Source: Comamonadaceae bacterium (lineage in GTDB: Bacteria > Pseudomonadota > Gammaproteobacteria > Burkholderiales > Burkholderiaceae_C). From it: a stretch of 64,000 nucleotides of DNA. The position numbers were made by a program, and so were the translations under genes. Shown here piece by piece: positions 9,462 through 21,972 of the stretch (position 1 is its first letter; each line of letters begins with the position of its first letter). The stretch is from contig JAIXUC010000008.1 of the NCBI GenBank assembly GCA_027483665.1, positions 93,390 to 157,389 of the forward strand. Reading direction: 5' to 3'. A model generated the notes under the pieces. It did no database searches and was not told where the DNA came from. It saw only the letters and a list, made by a program, of their open reading frames with translations.

Positions 9462-12191
9462 ATGCACATCCGTGATGGCCAAGCCGCTCCGAGCGCAATC
9501 CTGCGCACCGACTACGAAGCGCCAGCCTATTGGATCGACACGGTCGATCTGAGCTTTGACCTCGACCCCGCCAAGACGCGTGTTCTCAACCGCATGCGCC
9601 TGCGGCGCAACCCAGACGTGGCAGCGCAGCCGCTTCGACTCCACGGTGAAGAGCTCAACTTGGCGCGCGTACTGGTCAACGGGCAGGGCACTTCCTTCAA
9701 GATGGACGGTGACCAGCTGTTGCTGGAGAACCTGCCCACAGGCAGCGAGGCTTTTGAGCTGGAAATCTTCACGACCTGCGCCCCGGCCAAGAACACCAAG
9801 CTGATGGGCTTGTACGTCAGCAACGACTCTTTCTTTACCCAATGCGAAGCCGAAGGCTTCAGACGCATCACCTACTTTCTGGATCGCCCAGACGTGATGG
9901 CCAGTTACAGCGTGACGCTGCGTGCCGACAAGCAGCGCTGCCCGGTGCTCTTGTCCAACGGCAACTTGGTCGACCAAGGAGACCTCGGCGATGGACGGCA
10001 CTTTGCGCGCTGGGTAGACCCGCACAAAAAGCCCTGCTACCTGTTTGCCTTGGTGGCTGGGCAGCTGGTGTGCCGAGAGCAACGCATCACCTCGCGCAGC
10101 GGCAAAGACCATCTGCTGCAGGTCTACGTACGCCCGGGTGATCTCGACAAAACCGAGCACGCCATGAACTCGCTCATGGCCAGCGTCGCTTGGGACGAGG
10201 CCCGTTTCGGCCTGCCGCTGGACCTCGAGCGCTTCATGATCGTGGCCACCTCCGACTTCAACATGGGTGCCATGGAGAACAAGGGGTTGAATATCTTCAA
10301 CACCAAATACGTTTTGGCCAGCCAAGCCACGGCCACCGATGCCGACTTTGCGAATATTGAAAGCGTGGTGGGCCACGAGTACTTTCACAACTGGACGGGC
10401 AACCGCGTCACCTGCCGCGACTGGTTCCAACTCAGCCTGAAAGAGGGCTTGACGGTATTCCGCGATCAAGAGTTCAGCCAAGATTTGGCGGGCTCTGATT
10501 CGGCGCGGGCCGTCAAGCGCATCGAAGATGTGCGCGTGCTGCGCAGTGCGCAGTTTCCGGAAGACGCAGGCCCCATGGCGCACCCGGTTCGGCCCGACCA
10601 GTACATCGAGATCAACAACTTCTACACCGTCACCATTTACGAAAAAGGCGCTGAGGTGGTGCGCATGATGCAAACGCTGGTGGGCCGAGAAGGCTTTGCG
10701 CGCGGCATGGCTCTGTATTTCCAGCGCCACGACGGACAGGCCGTGACCTGCGACGACTTCGCGCAAGCGATTGCCGACGCGAACCCCGACTCGGCCCTGT
10801 CGCGGCGGCTCGGTGCCTTCAAGCACTGGTACAGCCAGGCCGGCACACCGCGCGTGAAGGTGCGCCCCACCTGGGATGCACAGCAGGGCAGCTACACCCT
10901 GCACATCAGTCAAAGTTGCCCGCCGACATCCGGGCAGACCGATAAGCAGCCTTTCGTCATCCCTTTGAGCCTCGGTTTGTTGTCTGCGGAAGGCAGCGCT
11001 TTGCCGGTGAACACCACCGCGAGCGCTTTTGTCCACCGCGCCTCGGACGATCAGCAAGGGCGAGCACAAGCGCAGACTTTGCTGGTACTGGACTCGGCAG
11101 AAACCTCAGTGACGTTCACAGGGCTGGCGTCCGAGCCGGTACCTTCCTTGCTGCGCAGCTTCAGTGCACCCGTGGTACTTGACTTCGACTACAGCGATGC
11201 ACAGCTTTTCACGCTGCTTCGCTACGACAGCGACCCTTTCAACCGCTGGGAGGCAGGACAACGGCTGGCCATGCGCCGCCTGCTGCAGCGAATTCAAGCA
11301 GACAGCAGTGCGGACATTCAGCCCTTGGACGCTGGCTTCATCGACGCGCTGCGCGAGGTGTTGCGCCACCCACAGCTGGATGCAGCCTTCAAAGAATTGG
11401 TGCTGACCTTGCCGTCGCAGAGCTACATCGCAGAGCAGCTGGCGGTGGTAGACCCGCAGGCCATCCACCGGGTGCGCGAGTCGCTGCGTCAGCAGCTCGC
11501 TCAGGCCTTGTGGGACGACTGGGTCTGGGCCTTTGAGACTTACCACGACAGCGGTGCCTACAGCCCCGACGCCACCTCCAGCGGGCGCCGTGCACTCACC
11601 GGTCTGGCCTTGAGCAACCTGTGTCTGGCTGCGGGCGCAAGAGCAGACGCCGTGTGGCCCGGTAAAACCTACCAGCGCTTCAAAGACGCCGGCAACATGA
11701 CCGACCGTTTTCAGGCATTGGCGGCCCTGGTTTTAAGTGGGCACGAGCTGGCAGGCCCCGCACTGGCCCGCTTTCACAGCTTGTTCAAACACGAAGCTTT
11801 GGTGCTGGACAAGTGGTTTGCGCTTCAAGCCAGCGCACCAGACCGCAGCGGCCACATCTTGCCGCTGGTGCGCCAACTGATGGCGCACCCCGATTTCCAG
11901 CTGCGCAACCCAAACAGGGCACGCAGCTTGATCTTTAGCTACTGCAGCGGCAACCCGGCAGCCTTTCACCGACCCGACGCCGCGGGGTACGTGTTTTGGA
12001 GCGAACGCGTCATTGAAATCGACGCATTCAATCCTCAAGTCGCCGCCCGCTTGGCGCGCGCCTTGGACCGCTGGACTCAGTTGGCAGAGCCCTATCGCAG
12101 CGCGGCGAGGGAAGCACTGGCCAGAGTCGCTTCGCGAAGCGAGTTGAGCAACGATGTGCGCGAGGTGGTAACCCGCGCGCTCGCCGACTAA
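9462..12191 (+). CDS. pepN: Aminopeptidase N
   Basis: This is a 909-residue M1-family zinc aminopeptidase that removes N-terminal residues from peptides in the cytoplasm. The substrate-anchoring GAMEN motif is at 269-273. The zinc site HEYFH spans 305-309, with the third ligand E328 (LKEGL), giving the HExxH-x18-E pattern exactly. The N-terminal segment [18 protein letters not shown] is typical of PepN. Its length is close to E. coli PepN (870), with a slightly longer C-terminal helical region. It is followed after 28 bases by fbp. Confidence 0.96.
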   Translation: MHIRDGQAAPSAILRTDYEAPAYWIDTVDLSFDLDPAKTRVLNRMRLRRNPDVAAQPLRLHGEELNLARVLVNGQGTSFKMDGDQLLLENLPTGSEAFELEIFTTCAPAKNTKLMGLYVSNDSFFTQCEAEGFRRITYFLDRPDVMASYSVTLRADKQRCPVLLSNGNLVDQGDLGDGRHFARWVDPHKKPCYLFALVAGQLVCREQRITSRSGKDHLLQVYVRPGDLDKTEHAMNSLMASVAWDEARFGLPLDLERFMIVATSDFNMGAMENKGLNIFNTKYVLASQATATDADFANIESVVGHEYFHNWTGNRVTCRDWFQLSLKEGLTVFRDQEFSQDLAGSDSARAVKRIEDVRVLRSAQFPEDAGPMAHPVRPDQYIEINNFYTVTIYEKGAEVVRMMQTLVGREGFARGMALYFQRHDGQAVTCDDFAQAIADANPDSALSRRLGAFKHWYSQAGTPRVKVRPTWDAQQGSYTLHISQSCPPTSGQTDKQPFVIPLSLGLLSAEGSALPVNTTASAFVHRASDDQQGRAQAQTLLVLDSAETSVTFTGLASEPVPSLLRSFSAPVVLDFDYSDAQLFTLLRYDSDPFNRWEAGQRLAMRRLLQRIQADSSADIQPLDAGFIDALREVLRHPQLDAAFKELVLTLPSQSYIAEQLAVVDPQAIHRVRESLRQQLAQALWDDWVWAFETYHDSGAYSPDATSSGRRALTGLALSNLCLAAGARADAVWPGKTYQRFKDAGNMTDRFQALAALVLSGHELAGPALARFHSLFKHEALVLDKWFALQASAPDRSGHILPLVRQLMAHPDFQLRNPNRARSLIFSYCSGNPAAFHRPDAAGYVFWSERVIEIDAFNPQVAARLARALDRWTQLAEPYRSAAREALARVASRSELSNDVREVVTRALAD

Positions 12192-12219
12192 GACCAGCAG
12201 CGCAACCAGGAAGTCCGCT

Positions 12220-13227
12220 ATGCCACCCCGCATTTCTCTCACCCGTTATCTGGTCGAGCAGCAACGCCATGACAACCGCATTCCAGCCCAATTGCGGCTG
12301 TTGCTGGAAGTCGTTGCCCGGGCCTGCAAGAGCATCAGCATGGCAGTCAACAAGGGCGCTTTGGGCGGCGTTCTGGGCAGCACGGAGACGGAAAACGTGC
12401 AGGGCGAGATTCAAAAGAAACTCGATGTCATAGCCAACGAAGTGCTGATCGAGGCCAATGAATGGGGCGGCCATTTGGCGGCGATGGCCAGTGAAGAAAT
12501 GGATGGCATTTACGTGGTTCCCAACCGCTATCCGCAGGGCGAATACCTGTTGCTGTTTGACCCTCTGGATGGCTCCAGCAACATCGACGTGAATGTCAGC
12601 ATCGGCACGATCTTCAGCGTGTTGCGCAAACCCGAGGGGCCGTCGGGCGTAACGCTGCAAGACTTTCTCCAGCCTGGTCACCAGCAGGTGGCTGCCGGCT
12701 ACTGCATCTATGGCCCGCAAACCACGCTTGTCCTCACGGTGGGTGCCGGGGTGGTCATGTTCACGCTGGATCGCGAGCAAGGCAGCTTTGTGCTGACCCA
12801 GGAGAGCCTCCAGATTCCGCCCGACACGCGCGAGTTCGCCATCAACATGAGCAACATGAGGCACTGGGCAGCACCCGTGCGCCGTTATGTCGATGAGTGC
12901 TTGGCCGGCAGAGAAGGCCCGCGCGGCAAAGACTTCAACATGCGTTGGATCGCCAGCATGGTGGCCGACGTGCACCGGATCCTCACCCGGGGCGGCATCT
13001 TCATGTACCCCTGGGATAACCGCGAGCCCGACAAGCCCGGCAAGCTCAGGCTGATGTATGAGGCCAACCCGATGGGTTGGATCGTGGAGCAGGCTGGCGG
13101 AGCAGCCAGCGACGGGCTGGGACGCATCTTGGATATCCATCCTGCGAGCCTGCATCAACGAGTGAGCGTGATGCTGGGCTCGCGTCACGAAGTGGAAAGG
13201 CTTGCGGCCTATCACACCGCTCTATAA
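12220..13227 (+). CDS. fbp: Fructose-1,6-bisphosphatase, class I
   Basis: This 335-residue enzyme hydrolyses fructose-1,6-bisphosphate to fructose-6-phosphate in gluconeogenesis, or in the Calvin cycle where that exists. The metal-binding motif DPLDGSSN is at 114-121, with the upstream acidic [24 protein letters not shown] and GGIFMYP cover the sugar-phosphate site. The stop codon TAA (13225-13227) lies inside the -10 box of the following tRNA gene. Confidence 0.95.
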   Translation: MPPRISLTRYLVEQQRHDNRIPAQLRLLLEVVARACKSISMAVNKGALGGVLGSTETENVQGEIQKKLDVIANEVLIEANEWGGHLAAMASEEMDGIYVVPNRYPQGEYLLLFDPLDGSSNIDVNVSIGTIFSVLRKPEGPSGVTLQDFLQPGHQQVAAGYCIYGPQTTLVLTVGAGVVMFTLDREQGSFVLTQESLQIPPDTREFAINMSNMRHWAAPVRRYVDECLAGREGPRGKDFNMRWIASMVADVHRILTRGGIFMYPWDNREPDKPGKLRLMYEANPMGWIVEQAGGAASDGLGRILDIHPASLHQRVSVMLGSRHEVERLAAYHTAL

Positions 13228-13228
13228 T
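13202..13228 (+). promoter_or_regulatory. Probable sigma-70 promoter of tRNA-Thr
   Basis: A perfect TATAAT (13223-13228) lies 11 bases before the tRNA 5' end, with TTGCGG (13202-13207) 15 bases upstream of it as a weak -35. The -10 box overlaps the last two codons of fbp. Confidence 0.6.
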
Positions 13229-13239
13229 CCGGGGCTTTT

Positions 13240-13315
13240 GCCGGTGTAGCTCAGTCGGTAGAGCAGCTCATTCGTAATGAGAAGGTCGGGTGTTCGATTC
13301 ATCTCTCCGGCACCA
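13240..13315 (+). tRNA. tRNA-Thr (anticodon CGT)
   Basis: The 76-base sequence folds as a cloverleaf. The acceptor GCCGGTG pairs with CTCCGGC (one T-T mismatch), the D arm is GCTC/GAGC, and the anticodon loop TTCGTAA gives anticodon CGT for ACG threonine codons. The T arm has loop TTCGATT and the CCA end is encoded. The anticodon-arm arrangement matches the E. coli thrW gene. Confidence 0.95.
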
Positions 13316-13420
13316 ATTTCAACTGGCGCTTTGAAAAAGTCTTTTGGGCTGTTTCGGAGCTCCTCATCTGCGTCCAGCTGACCCCAGCCTGATTTCCAAC
13401 GTTTACCGCGAGGCGCCTTC

Positions 13421-13657
13421 ATGGCCAAGTCAGAAGTTAAAACCACCGTCCTTGCCGACGGCCTGCGCTACAAGTCCAAAGAACCCGGCTCGCCGTTCAA
13501 GGCGGCGCCGTCTTTCGGCGGCGCTTCGATGTCCTGTTTTTTGTGCGGTAAGCATCGCTTACGCTCACTGATGGCCACGCGCAAAATCTTGGGCCGAGCC
13601 CAAGCGGTTTGCTCGCCATCGTGCAAGGCGATGGACGAAGCCGCTGCTAGCCGCTAA
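13421..13657 (+). CDS. Small conserved protein with a possible four-cysteine zinc site
   Basis: This 78-residue basic protein has two cysteine pairs: CFLCGKHR near residues 39-46 and CSPSC near residues 64-68. The spacing would suit a small zinc ribbon. I recognise it only as a small hypothetical protein of Burkholderiales, with no assigned function. The start codon follows GCGAGG at a good distance. It stands alone between the tRNA and the convergent CBS-domain gene. Zinc binding is inference from the cysteines. Confidence 0.65.
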   Translation: MAKSEVKTTVLADGLRYKSKEPGSPFKAAPSFGGASMSCFLCGKHRLRSLMATRKILGRAQAVCSPSCKAMDEAAASR

Positions 13658-13687
13658 AGCCCGCCCATTCAGAGTTTGCGCCTGGCG

Positions 13688-15016
13688 TTAACCGTCGTCG
13701 CCGGTTACGCTGAGCATTTTGGTGGCGAGCACTTTGTCTATGCGGCGGCCATCCATATCCACCACCTCAAACCGCCAGCCAGCCGCCTCGATGCTTTCGC
13801 CTGTACTGGGCAACGTTCCACTCACCGCCATCATTAAACCGGCTACGGTGTTGTAGAGGCCCCGGTCCTCTGCGGGCAACTCTCGAATGTCCAGCCGGGC
13901 GCGCAACTCCGCCACCGGCATCAGCCCCTCCAGCAGCCAGCTGCCGTCAGCGCGCTGAACGGCCCAAGCTTCATCGTGGGCCGAAGGCTTGAGCTCCCCC
14001 GTGATGGCCTCCAGCAGGTCGGCCGGCGTGAGCAAGCCCTGAACCACGCCGTACTCATCAACCACAAACACGATCCGGCTCGCTCGCAAGCGAAACTGTT
14101 CGAGCAACTCCATCCCGTTGAGCGTTTCTGGCACAAACACCGCAGCAGCAGTCAACGCATCGATTCTTCCCGCGTGGTCTGCGCCGAGTTGCAGCAAGCG
14201 CGCCACGCTGATAACCCCGACCACGTCGTCGAGCGAGCCTCTGCAGACGGGATACCAGGAATGTCCGTCTTCTTCGCCGTCTTTCGCCACGCGAACAAGG
14301 CTCTCGGCGACTGTGAACCCAGCCTCCAGCCAAACGATGTCTGAACGCGGCACCATCAAAGATGCCAAGGGTCTGTCGTCGAGGTGAAACACGTTTTGCA
14401 CCATTTGCCGCTCGTGCTCCTCGATCAGGCCAGCGTCCACGCCCTCTTCCAGGCTGGCGCTGATTTCTTCTTCGGTGACAGCTCGTTGCGAGTCCATCTT
14501 GACGCGCATCAAGCGAAGGACCGTTTGTGTGGAGGCAGACAAAAACTGCACGAATGGGTTGGCTACCCGGGCTACCCAAGTCATGGGGACGCCGATCACT
14601 CGCGCAACCAGCTCTGGATACATCTGTCCGATGCGCTTGGGCACCAGTTCACCAAATACGATGGTGGTGTAAGTGATGACCGTCACCACGATGGCTGTGG
14701 CGCTCCACGAGGCGGCGTTCTGCGACAGCCCTAGTGATTCAAACCAAGCCTGCAGAGAGTCACTGAAGGCAGCTTCGCCCACGATGCCGTTGAGCAAGCC
14801 AATCGATGTGATGCCCACTTGCACCGTAGAGAGAAAGCGCGTCGGGTTCTCCATCAGCCGCAGTGCCGCTGCAGCGCCTTTGTCGCCGCTCTCCTCCATC
14901 GCGTTGAGCCGCGCTCTGCGGCTGGCAGTGAGTGCCATCTCTGACATGGCGAAGATGGCGTTGATCAGGGTCAGAACCACGATGATGAAGACATCCATCA
15001 GGGCATTCTCCGTCAT
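13688..15016 (-). CDS. CNNM/CorC-type membrane protein with CBS domains (hemolysin family)
   Basis: This 442-residue protein has an N-terminal DUF21/CNNM domain with about four membrane segments (residues 1-180). Two CBS domains follow (about 200-330, including VMVPRSDI-like LMVPRSDIVWL and FVVDEYGVVQGLLT), and then a C-terminal CorC/HlyC transporter-associated domain. Related proteins move or sense divalent cations such as magnesium. The start MTENALMDVF at 15016 is preferred. The longer reading to 15064 adds residues that do not look like the family and runs almost to the divergent apaH start. No direct evidence of haemolysin function exists. Confidence 0.88.
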   Translation of the reverse strand: MTENALMDVFIIVVLTLINAIFAMSEMALTASRRARLNAMEESGDKGAAAALRLMENPTRFLSTVQVGITSIGLLNGIVGEAAFSDSLQAWFESLGLSQNAASWSATAIVVTVITYTTIVFGELVPKRIGQMYPELVARVIGVPMTWVARVANPFVQFLSASTQTVLRLMRVKMDSQRAVTEEEISASLEEGVDAGLIEEHERQMVQNVFHLDDRPLASLMVPRSDIVWLEAGFTVAESLVRVAKDGEEDGHSWYPVCRGSLDDVVGVISVARLLQLGADHAGRIDALTAAAVFVPETLNGMELLEQFRLRASRIVFVVDEYGVVQGLLTPADLLEAITGELKPSAHDEAWAVQRADGSWLLEGLMPVAELRARLDIRELPAEDRGLYNTVAGLMMAVSGTLPSTGESIEAAGWRFEVVDMDGRRIDKVLATKMLSVTGDDG

Positions 15017-15072
15017 GCACCAGGCATCGCACGGGGGCCAGCCGGAGGGTCCTGCCCGCCACAATAGGCCGA

Positions 15073-15906
15073 ATGGCTCACTATCTGATTGGCGATGTGC
15101 AGGGATGCGACGGCGCGCTCGGGCGGCTGCTGGTGCACATTGGTTTTTCTCCGAGCCGCGATCGTCTTTTCTTACTGGGTGACTTGGTCAACCGCGGCCC
15201 CGAGTCGCTGGCGACGCTGCGCCGCCTGCGCGACTTGGGCGACAGCGCGCAATGCCTGTTGGGTAACCACGACTTGCACCTGCTGGCGGTCGCAGAGGGT
15301 GTGCGCCCGGCGGGCCAAAGCGACACCTTGGCCGAGGTGCTCCAGGCCAGCGATGCTCCAGAACTTCTGGACTGGTTGCGCCACCAGCACCTGGCGCTGC
15401 TGCACGACGGCTGCCTGATGGTGCATGCGGGTGTGCTGCCCAGCTGGACGGTCCAGCAAACGCTCGATCTGGCGCAAGAGGTTCAAACCATGCTGCGCAG
15501 CCCCAACTGGCGCGAGTTTCTGGTTCACCTGTTTGGCAACGGGCCCAAACGATGGGAGGACGGCTTGGCTGGTTGGGACCGGCTGCGGGTGATCGTCAAC
15601 GCGCTGACTCGGCTGCGTCTGTGCACCAGCGACGGCACGATGGAGTTCACGCACAAGGCGGGCTTGGATCGCCTGCCCGAGGGCTACCTGCCTTGGTTCG
15701 CCGTTCCGGGCAGGCGCACACAGGGACAGCCTGTGGCCTTTGGGCATTGGTCTACCTTGGGCCAAACCGGCAGAGCCGATGCCTGGGCGCTGGACAGCGG
15801 TTGTGTATGGGGAGGTTGCCTGACCGCTTTGAAATGGTCAGCAAATCCAAGCGAACGGGAGCAGTTACAGGTGCCCTGCGCGGCGCAGACCCTTGCTCAG
15901 GACTGA
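15073..15906 (+). CDS. apaH: Symmetrical bis(5'-nucleosyl)-tetraphosphatase
   Basis: ApaH cleaves diadenosine tetraphosphate to two ADP and can remove Np4 caps from RNA. The 277-residue protein shows the metallophosphoesterase motifs in order: GDVQG (7-11), GDLVNRGP (36-43), LLGNHD (62-67), and HAGVLP near 117. Length and order match E. coli ApaH. Its 3' end overlaps the convergent helicase gene by 10 bases. Confidence 0.95.
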   Translation: MAHYLIGDVQGCDGALGRLLVHIGFSPSRDRLFLLGDLVNRGPESLATLRRLRDLGDSAQCLLGNHDLHLLAVAEGVRPAGQSDTLAEVLQASDAPELLDWLRHQHLALLHDGCLMVHAGVLPSWTVQQTLDLAQEVQTMLRSPNWREFLVHLFGNGPKRWEDGLAGWDRLRVIVNALTRLRLCTSDGTMEFTHKAGLDRLPEGYLPWFAVPGRRTQGQPVAFGHWSTLGQTGRADAWALDSGCVWGGCLTALKWSANPSEREQLQVPCAAQTLAQD

Positions 15907-17621
15907 GACGTTGACGCGGAATCAGTATCCGCACCGGTGTGCGGGGTGGTCGGCACGGCCGACGTTGCTGAGTTGTCTGCTCCGACTACCGGCGCAGACA
16001 TCGAGGCAGACGTCGGCGCAGACATCGGGACATTTGCAGCAGCCTGTTGTCCGGTTCCCGCTTCTGGCTGAGAAGTCGGGGCGGGGTTGGCCACAGCGAA
16101 CAAAGCGGCCAAGCGGCGCTTGGGTTTGATGTTGGCCGAGACGCGCCTTCCGGTGTTGGCTTTGGCTGCGGCCTCCCATGCGGGCTGCACCGCCTCGGTC
16201 GGCGGCTGGTAAGGCTGATCAAAAAACGGGTCTGCCGGGGCTCGGCGCGGCGCATCTCGCCGGGGCCAGTCGCGGCTTGGTGTCTCTCTGCGGGGGGTCG
16301 CAGCCCTCGGCTCGCGGGCCGGTTTGACCGACGCTGCTGCGCGATCACCGGAGACAGCATCGGTTGAAGCATCCATTTCTTCGGCTGCTTCAGGGCCTGC
16401 GTCAAGAACATCACGCGGGTCTTCTTCCCCCCAAGCTCGGCGGCCCGTGTTGAAGCGAGCGCCGGCCTTGGGTTGGTCTTCCGGAAACTCCAGCGGCTCA
16501 ATGTCGATTTTTTGCTTCACCAACTTTTCGATGTCGGCGACCAAGCGCGTGTCACTGGGTGCTACCAAAGTCACTGCCAAGCCAGAGGCGCCGGCACGGC
16601 CTGTGCGGCCAATGCGGTGCACGTAATCTTCAGCATTGAAAGGCACGTCGAAGTTGAATACGGCAGGAACGTCTTTGATGTCCAGCCCGCGCGCGGCCAC
16701 ATCGGTACACACCAGCAAATCGACTTCGCCCTTTTTGAAAGCGTCCAGCGCTTTGAGTCGCTCGTCTTGGCTCTTGTCGCCATGCAGGGCCGTGGTGCGC
16801 AGGCCTTCTCGCTCCAGCGAGCGCGCCAGCCGGGCGCAGCCCAGCTTGCTGTTGACAAAAACGAAGGCTTGCACGATCCCGCGCTCTTGCAAGATTTGCC
16901 TCACGGCCCGGCGCTTGTCTTCACCGTCCACGCCAAAGAAACGCTGCTCGACGGTGGACGCCGTCTGGTTGGGACGGGCCACTTCAATGGTGATGGGGTC
17001 TTGCAGATAACTCGAGGCCAGCCGCTTGATCTCGGGCGAGAAGGTAGCCGAGAACAGCAAGGTGGTGCGCTGCTTGGGCAGGTAACTCAAGATGCGCTGC
17101 AGGTCGGGCAAGAAGCCAATGTCCAGCATGCGGTCGGCCTCGTCGAGCACCACGTACTCGACCTGATTGAGCACGGCATTCTTGGCCTCGATGTGGTCCA
17201 GCAGACGCCCGGGTGTAGCCACCAGCACCTCGACGCCGCGCTTGAGCTCGGCCGTCTGCGGCTTCATGTCCATGCCGCCAAACACCACCGCGCTTCGCAG
17301 CGGGGTGTGCTTGGCATAGAGCTTGACTTGCTGGGCCACCTGATCGGCCAGCTCCCGCGTGGGCAGCAAGACCAAGGCCCGCACCGGGTGCCTGGCTGGA
17401 GAGGTGCTGGTGTTGCCGTGCTTGAGCAGACGTTGCAGCAGGGGCAGTGAGAAGGCAGCGGTTTTGCCCGTGCCGGTCTGGGCAGCGCCCATCACGTCGC
17501 GGCCTTGCAGCACCATGGGGATGGCTTGCGCCTGAATGGGCGTCATGCTGGTGTAGCCCATTTCGGCCACGGCGCGGGCCAGCGGCTCGGCTAGGCCCAG
17601 CTCGGAAAAGGAGGTCGTCAT
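15897..17621 (-). CDS. rhlE: DEAD-box RNA helicase, RhlE type
   Basis: This ATP-dependent RNA helicase carries the full set of core motifs: the Q-motif region YTSMTPIQAQAIP, Walker A AQTGTGKT (47-54), PTRELA, VLDEADRMLD (DEAD at 160-163), SATFS, and HRIGRTGRAG. The first ~375 residues are the helicase core. The remaining ~200 are low-complexity, rich in Arg/Pro/Ala and then Ser/Thr, as in other RhlE proteins of beta-proteobacteria. The start MTTSFSELGL at 17621 is chosen over an upstream in-frame codon. Likely roles are ribosome assembly and mRNA turnover. Confidence 0.93.
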   Translation of the reverse strand: MTTSFSELGLAEPLARAVAEMGYTSMTPIQAQAIPMVLQGRDVMGAAQTGTGKTAAFSLPLLQRLLKHGNTSTSPARHPVRALVLLPTRELADQVAQQVKLYAKHTPLRSAVVFGGMDMKPQTAELKRGVEVLVATPGRLLDHIEAKNAVLNQVEYVVLDEADRMLDIGFLPDLQRILSYLPKQRTTLLFSATFSPEIKRLASSYLQDPITIEVARPNQTASTVEQRFFGVDGEDKRRAVRQILQERGIVQAFVFVNSKLGCARLARSLEREGLRTTALHGDKSQDERLKALDAFKKGEVDLLVCTDVAARGLDIKDVPAVFNFDVPFNAEDYVHRIGRTGRAGASGLAVTLVAPSDTRLVADIEKLVKQKIDIEPLEFPEDQPKAGARFNTGRRAWGEEDPRDVLDAGPEAAEEMDASTDAVSGDRAAASVKPAREPRAATPRRETPSRDWPRRDAPRRAPADPFFDQPYQPPTEAVQPAWEAAAKANTGRRVSANIKPKRRLAALFAVANPAPTSQPEAGTGQQAAANVPMSAPTSASMSAPVVGADNSATSAVPTTPHTGADTDSASTSQS

Positions 17622-17668
17622 TGGGCGGGAATTGTCGCACTGCACGGCGCGATGAATACTCCGTGCCC

Positions 17669-18436
17669 ATGGACTTCAATGTCAGACCGTCCGATGCAGC
17701 CAGCCAGCCAGGCCAGCGCACGCCCTCGCCACCAGCGGACAAGCCTTGGGTGCTGGTGACCGGGTTCGAAGCTTTTGCTGGGGACCTGCGCAACCCGAGC
17801 GCCGACCTGGCGCAAAGCCTGCACGGACAGGACTTGGCAGGACACACCATTTACAGCGCCTGTTTGCCGGTGTCCTTTGACGATGCGCTCCCCATGTTGG
17901 ACCGCCTGCTGCGCCCTGCTACCACCGCAGGTCAGACTCGGCGCCAGCCTCCCACGCTGGTTATTTGCACAGGGCTTGCGGCGAACCGACTGGTGCTGTC
18001 TTTCGAGCGTGTGGCCATCAACTGGACGCAAGCACGCATTCCTGACAACCCAGGACAGCAGCCTTTGGGCACGGCAGTCAAGAAAGCCGGGCCGGCGGCT
18101 TACATGAGCAATTTGCCTGTCGCGGCGATGGCGGGCGCGGCATCTGCGCAAGGGGTCTTGGCCGAGGTTTCACTGAGCGCCGGCAGTTTTGTGTGCAACC
18201 AGGTCTTCTACGGCCTGATGTGGCGGATCCACCGGCGGCCCGCGCTACGAGGTGTGCGGGGCGGTTTTGTGCACTTGCCTTGGCCTGTCGATCTGGCTCC
18301 GTCGGGAGCCACTTGTTCGAGCGCCACCCTGTCGGACATCAGCCGCGCAACACGCGCCGCCATTGCCTGTGCGCTGCACGAGGGTGATGGGCAATTACCT
18401 GCCCAAGCAGGAAAGCGCATCCTTACTCGCAAATGA
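17669..18436 (+). CDS. pcp: Pyroglutamyl-peptidase I
   Basis: This 255-residue cysteine peptidase removes N-terminal pyroglutamate. The C15-family triad is visible as E113 (FERVAIN), C176 (SFVCNQVFY) and H202 (FVHLPW). The motif VLVTGFEAFAGDLRNPS near residue 30 is the typical start of the fold. The N-terminus is about 20 residues longer than the usual family start, so initiation further in is possible. It overlaps the convergent cupin gene by 14 bases. Confidence 0.9.
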   Translation: MDFNVRPSDAASQPGQRTPSPPADKPWVLVTGFEAFAGDLRNPSADLAQSLHGQDLAGHTIYSACLPVSFDDALPMLDRLLRPATTAGQTRRQPPTLVICTGLAANRLVLSFERVAINWTQARIPDNPGQQPLGTAVKKAGPAAYMSNLPVAAMAGAASAQGVLAEVSLSAGSFVCNQVFYGLMWRIHRRPALRGVRGGFVHLPWPVDLAPSGATCSSATLSDISRATRAAIACALHEGDGQLPAQAGKRILTRK

Positions 18437-18785
18437 CGTAGGTCTTGGTCAGCGGCTCCAGCACCTCGAACGAGCCCACAAAACCCGGCGGAATGAAGAG
18501 CGCCTGGCCAGGGCCCACTTCGTGAAAGCCACCTTCGACGTCGTGCACGCGGCAGCGCCCGGACAGCACTGTGAACACCTCTTGCTCGGTGTTGCCCATC
18601 GCAATCTTCCAATGGCCGACCTCACTGGTCCACACACCGGCGTAGCTGGCGCGCGCCTGACCCAAGGGGCAATCCACGCGGTTGAACGTGGCTCGCTGGG
18701 GGTTGCCAGACAGCAATCGCTCGGGTGTTGGATGCGACAGCTCGCCGCCAGATGGTTCTGCCGGATCGATGAGGATGGTTCGCAT
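18423..18785 (-). CDS. Cupin-domain protein
   Basis: This 120-residue single-domain beta-barrel protein is of the DUF861/cupin_3 type (WKIAMGNTEQEVFTVLSGRCRV, then FHEVGPGQALFIPPGFVGSFEV). The metal ligands are reduced: the first motif lacks the usual HxH. It may be a non-enzymatic or small-molecule-binding cupin. I start it at MRTILID (18785). It lies 23 bases downstream of dcd on the same strand. Similar cupins include (S)-ureidoglycine aminohydrolase domains, but this single short domain is too small to claim that role. Confidence 0.75.
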   Translation of the reverse strand: MRTILIDPAEPSGGELSHPTPERLLSGNPQRATFNRVDCPLGQARASYAGVWTSEVGHWKIAMGNTEQEVFTVLSGRCRVHDVEGGFHEVGPGQALFIPPGFVGSFEVLEPLTKTYVICE

Positions 18786-18808
18786 GGGAATCCTTGGCGC
18801 AAGCCGCT

Positions 18809-19375
18809 TCAGGCTTTGGGCAGGGTGACGCCCGTCTGCCCCTGGTACTTGCCGCCGCGGTCCTTGTAGCTGGTCTCGCAGACCTCGTCGCTCTCGAAAA
18901 ACAGCACCTGGGCGCAGCCCTCGCCAGCGTAAATCTTGGCGGGCAGCGGCGTGGTGTTGCTGAACTCGAGCGTCACATAACCTTCCCACTCCGGCTCGAA
19001 TGGCGTGACGTTGACGATGATGCCGCAGCGGGCGTAAGTGCTCTTGCCCAGGCAGATGGTCAGCACGTTGCGCGGAATGCGGAAGTACTCGACCGTGCGC
19101 GCCAGCGCGAAGCTGTTGGGCGGGATGATGCAGCTGTCGCCATGGAAATCGACGAAGCTCTTCTCGTCGAAGTTCTTCGGGTCCACCACGGTGCTGTGGA
19201 TGTTGGTGAAGACCTTGAATTCAGGCGCACAGCGGATGTCGTAGCCGTAACTGCTGGTGCCGTAGCTGATGACACGCTGGCCTTTGACTTCACGCACCTG
19301 GCCTGGCTCGAAGGGCTCGATCAGTCCGTGCTGCTCGGCCATTTGGCGAATCCAGCGATCGCTTTTGATGCTCAT
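18809..19375 (-). CDS. dcd: dCTP deaminase
   Basis: Dcd converts dCTP to dUTP, feeding thymidylate synthesis. The 188-residue protein shows the active-site region [20 protein letters not shown] at about 112-131, [10 protein letters not shown], and the trimer-type ending [13 protein letters not shown]. The length is that of the family. It is in a likely operon with the cupin gene. The 131 bases upstream, to guaD, contain no gene. Confidence 0.95.
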   Translation of the reverse strand: MSIKSDRWIRQMAEQHGLIEPFEPGQVREVKGQRVISYGTSSYGYDIRCAPEFKVFTNIHSTVVDPKNFDEKSFVDFHGDSCIIPPNSFALARTVEYFRIPRNVLTICLGKSTYARCGIIVNVTPFEPEWEGYVTLEFSNTTPLPAKIYAGEGCAQVLFFESDEVCETSYKDRGGKYQGQTGVTLPKA

Positions 19376-19506
19376 GAGGCTCTCTCCGGGTGGGCTGGCT
19401 GGGCGGCCGTGTTGGGCAGCCCGGGGTCTGGGGAAGCTGGGGCGGGAGTCTAGGGCCTGTGTATAGGGTCCAGGCGCGAAAGGTGGCGTCGGCTCGGTTC
19501 GCAGCC

Positions 19507-21922
<2,416 letters not shown>

Positions 21923-21972
21923 TCAGCTTGCGCTGCCGCGCACAGCCAGCAGCCGTGGCGCAGCGAGCAGCA

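Noticed and set aside
9213..11069. A 618-codon open frame antisense to pepN
   Set aside because: Same reason: stop codons are rare opposite GC-rich genes, and the translation has no recognisable domain.
18423..18785. Assignment of the small cupin as (S)-ureidoglycine aminohydrolase
   Set aside because: That enzyme has two cupin domains and a full metal site. This protein has one short domain without the HxH motif.
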